Made by a program: the position numbers and the translations under genes. From Aspidiotus rigidus (taxonomy: Eukaryota > Arthropoda > Insecta > Hemiptera > Diaspididae), in the NCBI GenBank assembly GCA_035079385.1, contig JAVHKY010000059.1, forward strand, positions 670,001 through 734,000: a stretch of DNA of 64,000 bases. Reading direction: 5' to 3'. The notes below the pieces were generated by a model that was not told the DNA's origin, made no database searches, and saw nothing but the letters and a program-made list of their open reading frames with translations. Below are positions 42,640-54,541 of the stretch, one piece after another (positions within the stretch are counted from its first letter, which is position 1; every line of letters starts with the position of its first letter).

Positions 42640-42840
42640 AACAATGCTGTGTTGTGATTGGTTCACTTCTTAGAAACTTATTCTTACAATAATATGACAT
42701 TGTGTTCTTTTTGGCTAAAACATACTGCTTTGTGATTGGTTTAATCTATTGTCTTAAATTCTGCGTTTCTATTGGCTACCTGGATTCCTGCCGTCTCATT
42801 GGTTGGTTCCGTTCTTCTTCTCTCGTCCAATCACCAGGCC
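42640..42840. promoter_or_regulatory. Cluster of CCAAT/ATTGG boxes at the PLE B 3' end
   Basis: ATTGG or CCAAT pentamers occur at least six times in 200 bp (TTATTGGCTA, GTGATTGGTT twice, CTATTGGCTA, CATTGGTTGG, TCCAATCACC). The same cluster is in copy 1 at 40180-40370. In a head-to-tail dimer this lies upstream of the next copy and could act as its promoter; that role is inference. Confidence 0.45.
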
Positions 42841-44809
42841 GAATAATTTTTCGCTGTCAAATGTGATTACATTGTTCAAGAGGCAGGCTTTCTTCCTCTT
42901 GGCTTTTGCAATCTCCATTTGTTCCCAGAGTTTTCTTCTCTTTGTGCGATTCTCTACGTGTATGACTTCAAATATTCCCTCTCCATTGTGGTTTTCCTCG
43001 TTACAGTGTTTCCCAAACAAGGACTTGCCATCTTCTTTCTCCCTCGACGTTTTGTGCTCCTTTCTCCTGATCTCAAACTTTGTCCCAGTCTCAACGATGT
43101 AGATCTCCTTGCACTGTTCACAACTGAGCTTGTACACTCCGCTTAAGCTTTCCTTGTCCTTTTGTTCCGTCTAGTCATTGCTGATTCTCTTCACCATGGG
43201 TTGGTTATTCTGGATACCCACATTCACATCGTAGCCATTGAACGCCTTTATCACCTTGTTTGTGTACTTTCCTATATATGGTATCGATCCGGAGTACTTT
43301 CTCACTATGCTATCATGGGTTCCTTTCTTTGTTTCCACTTTCCCGAAGACTCTCTCCACCACACATCTGCGGTAGCCATTGGCTTCTGCGATCTGCTTTA
43401 CTATCTCGATCTCTTTCCTCTTCTCTTCGTTGTTCTTGAGGATAGAAATTGCCCGATAGCAGTAGTTCTGGATTGCCGCTAACTTGTGCCTGGGGTGATG
43501 GTAGGAGTCATTTGGGATGATGGTATCTGTATGCGTCGGCTTCCTGTAGATTTTGTATTCAATCCTGATGTTCTCCAGTGTGGGTATAAGGTCCAAATAG
43601 TGGATTGTCTCATTACCTTTTTCCACTGTGAATGTGATGCTCTAATTTATCGCGTTCATTTCCGAGAGGAATAGGTCCACCTGCCTATCAGTGCCAATTT
43701 AAGGATATCATCTACATATCTGGCCCAGTGTTTGATCGAGTTTCTGAACTTGCTGCCATTCAATATCTTGTTTCCCATATCATTCATGAATATCTCCGCC
43801 AGAATTGGTGACAGCGGTGATCCCATCGCAAGTCCCCTTTCCTGACTGTAGAACCTGTTATTGAAGCGGCAGTAATTCTGGCTCAAGATCTCCTCCACGA
43901 TGTTGGCGTACTCCGACCCATCGGGGTTCCCATGGTATCTGTTGTTTTTGAGCAGGGTGAGAAGTTTCTCCTTCGGTATGGTACCAAACATATTAGTCAC
44001 ATCAAAGGATATCAGCTTGTCGTTACTCCTGTTTTCCAACTTGTCCAGTTGCTCAATCAGCTCTCCGTTGTTTCTGATACTTCGTCTGGGTGCAGAGTGG
44101 TAGTTTTCTTTCAGGAATGTGGCTACGATCTTTGCTATCTTGTTGCATGGTGATTGAATGCTGTTGACCAGGGGATGCATCGGACGGTTCACTGTGTGGA
44201 GTTTTACAAGCCCCTTGAGTTTTGGTGCAACCGGGTTCATCTCAAGTGTCCTTCCATTGCCGGGTACATTGTTCCGTTTCAACACAGCTTTCAGGTCATC
44301 TTGGTATTTCCGCGTTGGGTCCCTTGCCAGCTCTTGGTATCCATTAACTGCGATGTACGACTCCACTTTTTGGGTGTAGTCCTCCTTCTCCATTACCACT
44401 ACCGTGCTGCCCTTGTCCGCCTTTGTCAAAATCAGGTTGTTCTGTCGGGTCTTCTTTTGTAGATTTGTGACCTTCCTCTGCATTACTTGCGTTCTGTCAT
44501 AGGTTCGGCACATATCCTCTTTGATGTCCAACAGCACTTTCCCAATTTTAGTCCGGGCTTCTGGTCTCACGTCGTATTCCATGGTTTGGATTACCTGTTC
44601 GCAGCTAATGGCCATGCTTTCAAGCCTACACTGGTTCAGCCTCTCTGGCTGCACGTACTTGATACCTTTGTCCAGCAGTCTTCTTTCTTCTTCTGCGAAG
44701 GTGACGCTTGATAGGTTCTCGGTTCTGGGAGCAAATTTGTGCTCAACTCTCGCTGTATCTTCCTTTCTTTCTTCTTTCTTCCGGGTCAGTTCGGCAAGCT
44801 TCTTCTTTA

Positions 44810-45170
44810 TGATGACCAGCCGCGGAGATCGGTCAGATGAAAACGATGCTGCAAAAGAATCTCTGCTCGAAAGAGACTAGGCTTTTTGACGAACTGACTG
44901 ATTTTAATTACACGATCGGATAAAAAATACAAAGTACGATTACAACTTGCTAAAAAATCTACGGTTTAAATTACGTTACAAAAAGATTACGATTCGATTA
45001 ACGCGAGCGGCGCTTCGTTAGTTTCTTCGATGATGATTTGACAACCTGTGCCCCCGATGGTCTCCCTTATATACGGCTGGCGATAGGCTCTAGCCAACGC
45101 CTCGTTGCAGGTCTGATGATATCATATCGCGCGCTCGCCGTCGATTTTTCCTATTTTGCTGACTCCGTCT
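44810..45170 (-). mobile_element. ~350-bp insertion in PLE B copy 2, solo-LTR-like
   Basis: Copy 1 lacks this stretch between the GGCAAGCTTCTTCTT segment and the CAAAACA-like segment. On the minus strand it has a TATATAAGG box followed by a GC-richer leader, and later an AATTAAA-type region, as expected for an LTR. Exact ends and target duplication were not resolved, and no internal coding region is present. Confidence 0.5.
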
Positions 45171-45600
45171 GTTTTGTTTGGACTTCCACTCGTTTTTCCA
45201 CATAGTCCTCTCCTTTCTTCCCCTCTCCTCCTTTTTCGAACATGATTTCTTCAGGTTCTAGTGGGTGAACTAACCTGGACAGATGGGAATATTGATCATA
45301 CAGTAAACCATTCAGCCTGGTGATTTTTTTGTAGTATTCATTAATTTCGTTCTTCACTCTTAATCTTTCGTCTTGCGTCTTGGTGCGTTTCACTGCTGCG
45401 CTGTTTCCTGGTAGCCTGATAGTTGCATCTAATAGACTAGATTTGTACATTTGGAAAACTTTCTCAAAATTCAGGCTGATGAAGCTCTTCTGCTGCACCA
45501 GGAAAACAAGAGAGGAAAAAAAGCGGCATAATATGTACACTGATTTTAGTTCATTGAAAGCCCTCCAACATAAACGTTTTTCTAGCACCGATCAAGACGT

Positions 45601-47216
45601 TCCCTTTGGCTATGGCCCACTGTCCAGTACGTCAATATGTAGGCCTAACCCGTGTGTAGCCTGCCTTCAGGAAGCCTTTGAAGCCCTCTGAGTCCGTCTG
45701 CAGTACACTTCTAGCCCAGCCCTCTTGTAGTTCTTTTTCAGAATATTTTGTAAAACAATAACAAAATAAGAAAATCTCATAAAATTTCATTTTCATTTCC
45801 AAGAATGAAGAAAAGAAAAATGAAAAATGAAAAAAAAAACTCGTGACGTTTGTCAGAGCATGATTATACTCCCAGATATGAGGGGATTCGAACTTACGAT
45901 ACCCTAGGTCCCTACCTAATGCGCCATTATGTCACTCGACGAAGTGCTTCCTTTTTTATGGATTTATAGATGAATTCAACCGTTAGGAATTAGTATTGCT
46001 CTATTAATGGGGAAATTTGTTCAAAATAATTTCAATCTTCCTTCAAGGGTGCATTTTTCGAATTAAAATCTGACAACTTGCGATTTTTTAAGGGCAATAT
46101 TTTTAGATTCGTAATATTTTTATAGTTATGTTTCTTGCAATGACAATTTCGCTGAATCAAGATTCCAGATTCCTGATCTCCATACCGCCAAACTGCATCC
46201 ACTAATGTACAAGCGCACACCGAAGTGGGGCTAGGATGCTATACGGACGAAAAAAGCAGAGAGCGAATTTCGAAGCTTTCAATTAAGTTTATGAGACCAT
46301 ATACGTGTAGACTAATTAGTAAAAGATAGAATTGGTTTCCCCGTTTTTTCCAAACCGCGAATTACGATGAATAATTTTGAAGCTCGAGCCATGGGTCTTT
46401 CTGATAACAGAAGTTGTTAGTAAACGACGTTATAGATTTTAACACTCAATAAGTACTTCACACGAATTAATAAAAAAATTTTTCCGCGACAATTTGGTCG
46501 GTATTCAAATAGTAAATACCGTCGTATTACATATTATTAGGTTTCAAAGAAAATTTTGAACTCCAAAAGCGCTTCCATATTCAGGTACAAAATAATCTGT
46601 ACACAGCTTTTACAGGATGATGTGCAATGCAGCATTAATAGGTATTTTCCAACTTCATTACTTACACTGTATACACCCAATAATACAATCAAAACATTCC
46701 CAGCGGTATTCTAGAGCAGAATCCAATTAATGCCATTGACCGCTTTTCACTTCGGAATCATCGTGTGCGGACGTTGACATTTTACTTTAATTAAGCGAAT
46801 GTAGAAATTCTGGAACAGCGATTTCGCTACCTATCTCTTTTTGATGAAACTCCCGCGTTCAAAGACTGTAAAATCGTTTAATCGTTTCACTACGCGAAGA
46901 TCGTCGAGAAATTTAATCAAAATTTTCTTTTATCTTATTTTTTCTGTAACTTTGTGTACAGAAGTACAAAATGGTGTACGACCTCATCGGAAGACTTGGA
47001 AAAGTGCAATGAAATAGGAGGAGGTGACTGACTTCTCAGAAATTATTTCGGCCTGTTCTCAAATGTCTGTAAACTTTATTCCAACTCTAATAAAGTACCC
47101 AATTTAAGACAAATTTTGGAGGACTCAGAGAAGGTCATGTGTTGATTGTCAAAGGTGAAATAAAGACAATAATCTCAGAGTCAAACTCAATTATGTGATC
47201 TACACAACCCACATCA
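45601..47216. other. Unassigned; one tRNA-like relic at about 45876-45945
   Basis: On the minus strand TGGCGCATTAGG (A-box-like) and GTTCGAATCC (B-box-like) are separated by only about 20 nt instead of about 32, so no normal tRNA can fold. It may be a tRNA-derived SINE relic. The rest, including the frame at 46032-46220, shows nothing recognisable. Confidence 0.3.
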
Positions 47217-47220
47217 TATA

Positions 47221-50209
47221 CAGGGTGGTCCAAAATGATGTTAACAGTTGAATAGGGATCCGGACTAAATTTGTTGTAGCGCAAAAACACAAAACGTTGG
47301 ACGTATAATTCAAAAGTACAAAATTTGTACCTTAATTTTATCTTTACTTTGCGCCAAATATAAAGTCTCTACGACTTTTCTGAGCCAAGTTATGGACCAA
47401 AATGTGCCAAAAATTTGACACAAGGGTTCCCAAAGTTGTTAATTATCAAGGAATCTAGTTTCTGGTGTGAAGAATCGCGTTATCTCTTAATGTCTTTCTA
47501 TGCTCTGGTGCAATTTAGTGCTGAACCCCCAAAAAACGGTTAAAAATTTCTGAGAAGCACCGAAATGAGTCAATGGGCCAAAAAAGGGTCAATGAAAAAC
47601 TGCATAATCTTTGAAGTTTTTCGTGGTTCTGAGATAAAATTTAGCGATGAGTCTGAAAAAGATACCAAATTGACCCTGCGAAGCATCAAAATGGGTTAAT
47701 GGCCCAAAAAGGGTCAAAATATTCCCAAAATGATAAAATCGCCTAACCTTCAGAGTTTTTTTTTATTCTGAGATAAAATTTTGCGCTGAATCTGAATAAA
47801 ATTGTTAAAAAATTCTGCGAAGAACTAAAATAGGTTTGTGGGCCCAAAAAGGGTCAAAATTTCCTCAAAATGATAAAAACGCTCAATCTTCGAAGTTTTT
47901 CTCTTTTCTGAGATAAAACTTTGCGCGCTGAATCTGAATAAAATAATTGTTAAGAAATTCTGCGAAGATCCAAAATGGATTAATGAGACCAAAAAGGGTC
48001 AACATTTCTTCAAAACGAAAAAAATCGCCTAACCTTCAAGTTTTTCTTGATTCTTGGGTAAAATTGTATGCTGAGTTGAAAAGAAAAGTGTCCAAAAACG
48101 ATTACAGTTTTGTCAGCCAGTGCAGAGAAGGATATCCCGAGACCGTCATTCGTTAAGCTTCCCGTGAGAGAACGATCAAGACCCCGTGTTCGATCCTTCG
48201 AGTGTTTTCACGCAAAATTTTACAGATTCACCCGCCTCTACCGCGAGCTCACAGACTTCTGAGTAAACTTGCCACTTTTGCATGAAACGACGAGATTTTT
48301 TGTGAATTTGCCCGTCCAATTACGGGGCCTATTCAATCTCTCACCGCGAGACGAGCTCCACGGTATCACTCCCATTCTCGCGTGAACGTATGAGAATTTT
48401 CTCGCATCCGCCTGCCTCTATCGAACAGGGGGCTTTGATCGTTCTCTTACCGTGAGCATGTAATGGAAAACGAAGTCGTCAATATCATTATTTCCTTGGC
48501 AAGAAACAAGAGGAGTTTTTGCAGTAGAACCCGCCTCGATCATACACGAGGCCTCAGTCGATCTATATTGAACTCAAGGATCATTCGTCTGCCTCTGTCA
48601 AACATGGGGTCTTGATCCTTCTCTTACCGCGAGCTCATGACGAAAGTCGAGCTTGACGGTGTCCTTCCCTCCCCCGGGTGAAACTCCGAGAAATTCCGGG
48701 CGTTCGTCTGCCTCAATCAAAGACTGAGCTGTAGCTGATCGCTCATCACGAGCAAGACCGAATTTGCGGTATCCTCCGAATGCCTGAATCAAGGACCCGC
48801 TTCGTTCATAGGTGGGGCGTCATTGATCTCTCATCGCATACACGCAACAGAAGACCAACTTTGCGTTCTTTGACTGAAACAACGAGAGTTTTCGCACTTT
48901 TTCCCGCTTTGATTATACGCAGAGCCCTAGTCGATCTCTCACCGCGAACCTTCAACGGAAGATGAATTTATCGTCTCCCTCCAATCCCCAAATGAGGAAA
49001 ATTTCCGCAATTTTCTCTTTCGGATCTGTCACCCGACGCTATTTGATTTCTCACTCCGCGAGCACTCAATGGCAGACGAACTTGTCGACATTCCTTCCAT
49101 TCCCTGAATCAACAATTTTACTGCAAAATGAGAAAAGTTTTTAATTTTTCACTTTGGAGATCATCTAGGGTCATTTCAGTATTTTCCTCGGACTCGGGGC
49201 TGAATTTTACTTCAGAATTGAACACAACTTTTGAAGATTACGCAATTTTTCATCTTGGAGTAATTTCGATTCTCTTTGAGCCCATCAACATTTTGGTGCT
49301 TCGAAGTATTTTTAAACATTTTTTTTTTTCAGACTCAGCGCGAAAGTGCACTTGAAAATTGAATTATATTTTTGAAAGTTTGAACAATTTTCCAATTTGG
49401 AAAAATTTTGACCCTTTTTGGGTCCATTAACCCCTTTTTGATGCTTCGAAGAGCTTTTTGAGCATTTTTTTCGGACTCAGCGCAAAAGTCGACTTGAAAA
49501 TCGGATTGAAATTAAAAAATTTGAACAATTTTCCAATTTGAGGAAGTTTTGGCTTTTTTTAGACCCATTAACCCATTTTGGCGCTTTGAAGAACTGCTTA
49601 AGCATTTTTTTCGGGCTCAGCGCAAAATTCCACTTAAAAATCGAATTAAAATTTGAAAGTTTGAACAATTTGTAAATTTGGGGATATTTTGACCTTTTTT
49701 GGACCCATTAACCCATGTCGGTGCTTCGAAGAATTTTTTAAACATTTTTTCCGGACTCAGCGCAAAATTCCACTTGAAAATCGAATTACAATTCAAAAGT
49801 TTGAACGATTTTCCAACTTGGGGGAATTTTGACCCTTTCTGGGCCTATTAACCTATTTCGGTGCTTCTTAGGATTTTGTTACTATTTTTCTTGTTTTCCC
49901 TGTCCGAATTCACTTAAGAAACAATAATTTGATTAATAAAGTTTTCGAAATTCAGCTCAATAATGTAAATTAATTAATTTTCAAGTCCTATTTTGGGAAC
50001 CCTATTGGTGAATTTTAGGCACATTTTGGTCCATAACTCGGCTAAGAAAAGTCGTAGAGACTTCATATTATTTGGCGCAAATTGAAGATCAAATTGGGAT
50101 ACAAATTTCGAACATTTGAATTATACGTCTAACGTTTCGCGTTTTTGTGCTACAACAAATTTAGTACAAAAACCCATTTAACTGTTAACATCATTTTTGA
50201 ACCACCCAG
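47221..50209. mobile_element. Foldback element, 2,989 bp, TATA target duplication
   Basis: The left end CAGGGTGGTCCAAAATGATG and the inverted right end (CATCATTTTTGAACCACCCAG) begin inverted repeats of about 190 bp (47221-47410 and 50015-50209). TATA flanks both ends. Inside each arm are diverged ~110-120-bp repeats with GGGTCAAAATTT and GACTCAGCGC blocks (47560-48060 and, inverted, 49170-49900). The centre holds a different GC-richer tandem array. No transposase frame is present, so it is non-autonomous. Confidence 0.8.
48200..49110. repeat. Central tandem array of the foldback element, ~105-120-bp units
   Basis: The landmark TCTCACCGCGAG and variants recurs at about 48335, 48440, 48615, 48735, 48822, 48933 and 49046. 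Units share GAAGACGAA and GAGAATTTTCGCA blocks and are moderately diverged. Confidence 0.7.
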
Positions 50210-50354
50210 TATATCTCGGAGACCAAAATTTCAACAGGGGCGTATGGTAGAGGGAGATTATGGAAAATTGGTGTTTTCTCAATTGAATAGTGCGTTTTTT
50301 TATAGTAGTATCCCCAATAGGCCTATAAATCTCATTTTAAAACAAATTTGACCC

Positions 50355-50470
50355 ATAAAACAAGTTTCCTGCATTCTCGTTCAACATCGTTAAGGAAGCC
50401 TCAATTTTTTTCCTCATTTTAACAGGGAACCGGTTTTACTATGGGGTTTTTCGGAAAAAATATCCGCTGT
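50355..50470. mobile_element. Two facing remnants of CAGGGAACCTG MITEs
   Basis: CATAAAACAAGTTTCCTG at 50355 and AACAGGGAACCGGTTTTA at 50420 are separated by the TTAAGGAAGCC segment, in the order expected of two abutting element ends. A lone TGACGTCA lies at about 50513. Confidence 0.5.
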
Positions 50471-52382
50471 CCGGCAGAGCTCGGAGCTCGAAAATTTTCT
50501 TTCACAATCTGATGACGTCATAGATTTTTTTTTTTCAAATCCTCCTATCATACATAGCTGGGGGTGGGGGCTGAATAATGTTTAAAAAATATTCTAGATT
50601 TCAATTAAGAAGCTGCATTTCAGTGAGTGCACACAGCGGCAATGCACTCAAATTCGGTGCTGGGAACGACACTAGAATTATAATTCCTTGCCCAAAAACT
50701 GGAAAGAGATATCAAATAATTATGGTCTTTGTTTTTTGGGTGCACTAGCCCTTTCGAACAGCAGAATTTAGAAAGGCCAGAGAATGGAACGACTTAATTG
50801 TTTCTCTCTATTTTTCGTCGACAAAAATGCTCGCTTGATTCTTATGTCTCAAATTGCGATCTGTAACATTTTCAGTTTCTTATTGGTAATCAGATTAGAG
50901 TACGTATTTCAATCGAATTTTAAATTTTACCAGTCTTGATAATTAAAAATGTACTTTCAATTTTACTTTTGAATTACTTCTGAATTCGTTTTCATGAGGA
51001 CAGTTTATCGTAAGCTGCGTGATAGAGACGTAAAACTTTTCCGAATGTATTGTTCGTTAGTTTCTTTGTTTCGCCTGTGCTGACTGATTTCTTTGTTTCT
51101 TACAAATTAGGGTAATCCTGTACGTTCGTTGTGCAATTCGTAATCGTAGAAATGTACGCTCAACGTATACTTTGTTCTTATTTTGAATACCCTGGAAAGC
51201 AAATGTTTGGAAAAGAGAAATTTTCAGAATTTAATAATCAAAAACAGGGTGTAGGCACATGTCAACGCAATGATATTATTTATAACTTTTTATCGAACGC
51301 TTTTTCTTTTTTTTCTTTCTTATTAATATTTTCTCTTTATAGCTCTCGTCGTTTTCCTTATTCTTTGGTTTGATTGGGCGTTTGAGGACAGAGCAAACAC
51401 AAGACGGTGGATTTTAATTTTTTAAATTTATTCCCCAATTGAATAAGCAACGAGGGTTGAAAAATTACTATTTTCAATATTTTCCACGCAAATGTTTCAA
51501 AATCAAATAACGAAAGTCAAAATGCTATCTATCGCAAATGCGTTAAAGGGAGCCGCTGGAAATTTGATCTCATCTCTTCCTTTCACCTACGATACAAGTG
51601 TTTGTGGTCGCATTCTTTTTTTTTTTTTCTTTCTTTCTTTTCTTTATTAAAAGTTGAAGTGTTTCCACAATCACAAGAAGAGGAGCTTTTAAACTCGAGA
51701 TTAAGGATTGTGTTGGGTGAGATATATAAAATGTGAAACTGTAACTTTATACACGTCGTTTTCTCTTCTCCTTTCTTCCCCTGTTATGGTGAAGATCGCC
51801 CGCGGCAAAACACATATAATTAAAAAAAAATACTAGGGTCTGAAATAGAGAAAGAAAAACTCTCAAGAGGTATAAAACAAAACTTTGAAACGATGTGATG
51901 TTCTGGAAAGTTTTAGTTGTACGATTACGCGGGCACGTATATTTCGTACTACACTATGTAGATATTTGTTCGTAAGAAAAATGTCGGGGTGCTCGCGAAC
52001 AATCGTGAATCTTTAACAAAATAAATTTCTCATTCGACAGAGTTCTTCCAGACTAAAGGTAGAGCAGCACTATTGACAGCATTGACAATAATGACGACGA
52101 AGCAGGTGCCATTCTCGTGAAAAGTCTATTATATTAGAATGAAATTATTATGAAGTTTTGAAGTCATGAAATTCGCGATCTTTGACTACAAAAATTATGG
52201 CTTTAGAGTTTGGTCCTTCTCTAAAACTTACTATTTGTAACATGGATGTCATTCAAGACAACTTTGAGACCTTGAGTCACCTTATAAAGCGTGTGTCGAA
52301 GGCCTAGATTATGTCCTGAGTAATTGGTTATCAATTTTAGTAAAGTCACTGATGAGTTGAACGCCGTAAGCACAATTTCCCA
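50471..52382. other. No gene or repeat recognised
   Basis: AT-rich, apparently unique sequence. The 80-residue frame at 51131-51373 is not supported by any domain or splice context. Confidence 0.4.
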
Positions 52383-52592
52383 TCACTCTTCTTTCAGAGT
52401 TCGTCTTGTATCATCCAACGGTACTTGAAATAAAATTGTCGGTAGAGCGACACAGGGATCTGTAGAGCCGCTTAGAGTAGAATCAGGTTTGGGAAATGAT
52501 AGGATTGGTTCATTTTGTCCAACATTGGAAATTATAATAAATATAAACAAATTGCGTGCATCTTCTTGTACACCGGCACTCGTAGACAAACT
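52383..52592 (-). CDS. Candidate last exon of an unrecognised minus-strand gene
   Basis: After a possible acceptor (CCTATAG, about 52599-52593) the minus strand is open for about 68 codons: LSTSAGVQEDARN, then ISNVGQNEPILSFPKPDST, then FQVPLDDTRRTLKEE and a stop. Composition is protein-like, unlike neighbouring chance frames. No upstream exon or family was identified. Confidence 0.3.
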   Translation of the reverse strand, partial: SLSTSAGVQEDARNLFIFIIISNVGQNEPILSFPKPDSTLSGSTDPCVALPTILFQVPLDDTRRTLKEE

Positions 52593-52964
52593 ATAGGTAT
52601 TCAGAATTCATCTGATTCTTAGATATGTTACTATAGCTCAAATGTCGATAATTTTTCAAGTAGAGTTTTTCATTTATTCGTGCTGATTTCTCTCCCTCCA
52701 TGCAAGCCCCACACTTCGTTTGTTGGTCTGGAAACGAGCCGAATCGTGTATGCTACATTTTTGGTGGATCATGCTGTCGAGTTTTTTTATTGTGGAGGCC
52801 TACTCTATCTTCAATCCTTGCAGGATAGGAGACGTACAAGACCCAATTTGGAGGTATTTTTTTGAGATAAAAATAAACGGAATTGTTTGTGCTATGTTCA
52901 TTCTAGTACCTTTGTCTCTAATCGATGTCCAGCCTTTCGAGGACTAAAGTCCCAGAGGCCTCCG
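52593..52964. other. Unassigned flank
   Basis: Nothing recognisable. It may include decayed sequence of the Gypsy fragment that follows. Confidence 0.3.
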
Positions 52965-53099
52965 AATCGAAAAACTCGACAGCATAATTCAGCCAAAAAT
53001 TGGAGTAGTTTTCTAGGATTATGCGCCTACTACCGTAAATTTGTGAAAGGGTTTTCAGACATTGCATTGCGAAACCGTTATGCCGGCTTATAGAAAGAC
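52965..53099 (+). pseudogene. Ty3/Gypsy reverse-transcriptase fragment
   Basis: The + strand frame contains SFLGLCAYYRKFVKGFSDIA, the well-conserved post-RT block (SFLGL-YYR-FV-FS-IA) of Gypsy-type polymerases. It breaks off near 53096 and the PLE B fragment starts shortly after. Only this relic of the element is visible. Confidence 0.75.
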
Positions 53100-53154
53100 C
53101 TTTGACTTTTCCCTGATTTCCAGTTTTTTAAGGACAGTGGCGACCATGACTATA

Positions 53155-54387
53155 AGAATTAATATGAAACACCAAGATGACCTGAAAGCTGTGTTGAAAC
53201 GGAACAATGTACCCGGCAATGGAAGGATGCTTGAGATGAACTCGGTTGCACCAAAACTCAAGGGGCTTGTAAAACTCCACAAAGCGAACCGTCCGATGAA
53301 ACCCCTGGTCAACAGAATTCAATCACCATGCTACAAGATAGCGAAGATCGTAGCCACATTCCTGAGAAAAAACTACCACTTTGCACCCAGACGAAGTATC
53401 AGAAACAACGGAGAGCTGATTGAGCAACTGGACAAGTTGGAGATCAAGAGTAACAACAAGCTGATATCTTTTGATGTGGCAAAACATGTTTCGTACCATG
53501 CCGAAGGAGGAACTTCTCACTCTGCTCAAAAACAACAGATACCATGGGAACCCCGATGGGCCGAACTACGCCAACATAGTGGAAGAGATCTTGAGCCAGA
53601 ACTACCGCCGCTTCAATAACAGGTTCTACAGTCACGAAAAGGGACTTGCGATGGGATCACCACGGTCATCAATACTGGCGGAGATATTCATGAATGATAT
53701 GGAAAACAAGATATTGAATGGCAGCAAGTTCGGAAACTCGATCAAACACTGGGCCAGATATGTAGATGATATCCTTAAATTGGCACTGATAGGCAGGTGG
53801 ACCTATTCCTCTCGGAAATGAACGCGATAAATTAGAGCATCAAATTCACAGTGGAAAAAGGTAATGAGACAATCCACTATTTGGACCTTACACCCACACT
53901 GGAGAACATCAGGATAGAATACAAAATCTACAGGAAGCCGACGCATACTGACACCATCATCCCAAATGACTCTTACCACCACCCCAGGCACAAGTTAGCC
54001 GCAATCTAGAACTACTGCTATCGAAAAATTGCTGTCCTCAAGAACAACAAAGTGAAGAGGAAAGAGATCGAGATAGTAAAGCAGAGCGCAGAAACCAATG
54101 GCTACCATAAACGCGCGGTGGATGGAGTCTTTGGGATAATGAAAACGAAGAAGGGAACCCGTGATGGCACAGTGAGAAAGTACTCCGGATCGATACTATA
54201 TACACAAGCAAGGTGATAAAGGTGTTCAATGGCTTCGATGTAAATGTGGGTATCCATAATAACCAACCCATAGTGAAGAAAATCAGCAATGACCAGACGG
54301 AGGAAGTAGACAAGGAAAGCTTGAGCGGAGTGTTTAAGCTCAGTTGTAAGCAGTGCGAGGGCATCTACATCGGTGCGATTGGAAGTT
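53155..54387 (+). pseudogene. Penelope-like element B, copy 3 (decayed fragment)
   Basis: From HQDDLKAVLKRNNVPGNGR, the + strand follows PLE B through ENYH-type RT sequence, SFDVAKHVS (damaged motif A), GLAMGSPRSSILAEIFM, RYVDDIL, the thumb and GIY-YIG up to EGIYIGAIG. It has several frameshifts and stops (for example near 53470, 53830, 54008 and 54200). It is cut inside the GIY-YIG domain at about 54387, next to the PLE A insertion. Confidence 0.85.
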
Positions 54388-54410
54388 ATTCATATATGAT
54401 AGGAAGGGGA

Positions 54411-54511
54411 ATAACGCGAAGGACAAATACTCCGACGTGGAGTAAAGCATGCAAACCGCAGAAAAATAAAAGACGATGAGCGCTTTCGGTTAATAAACCA
54501 TCTTCAAGCCT
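54411..54511 (-). repeat. Left inverted terminal repeat of PLE A
   Basis: Reverse complement of 56560-56660. It carries the hammerhead-like core on the minus strand, that is, antisense to the element's genes. Confidence 0.85.
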
Positions 54512-54541
54512 GAGGAGAAAAATAAGGAGCTGTCCTCCCTA

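Larger units (their letters stand above)
42486..45600 (-). mobile_element. Penelope-like element B, copy 2 (decayed, head-to-tail with copy 1)
   Basis: Minus-strand pieces in order: N-terminal segment 45588-45170 (RLPGNSAAVKRTKTQDER), an insertion at about 44810-45170, RT 44654-43656 (LTKADKGSTVVVMEKEDY, SFDVTNMFGTIP, MGSPLSPILAEIFM, RYVDDIL), thumb 43626-43171, GIY-YIG 43137-42796, then the 3' UTR and ribozyme. A stop between SND and TEQK and several frameshifts inactivate it. It shares a junction with copy 1 as a head-to-tail partial dimer, the arrangement typical of PLE insertions. Confidence 0.85.

Noticed and set aside
40332..44880. Many + strand frames of 60-119 residues opposite the PLE B genes
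   Set aside because: They mirror the minus-strand RT/GIY-YIG frames in both copies and carry no recognisable domains.
45876..45945. tRNA gene on the minus strand
   Set aside because: A-box and B-box wording is present but spacing is about 12 nt too short and the stems do not pair; at most a tRNA-derived relic.
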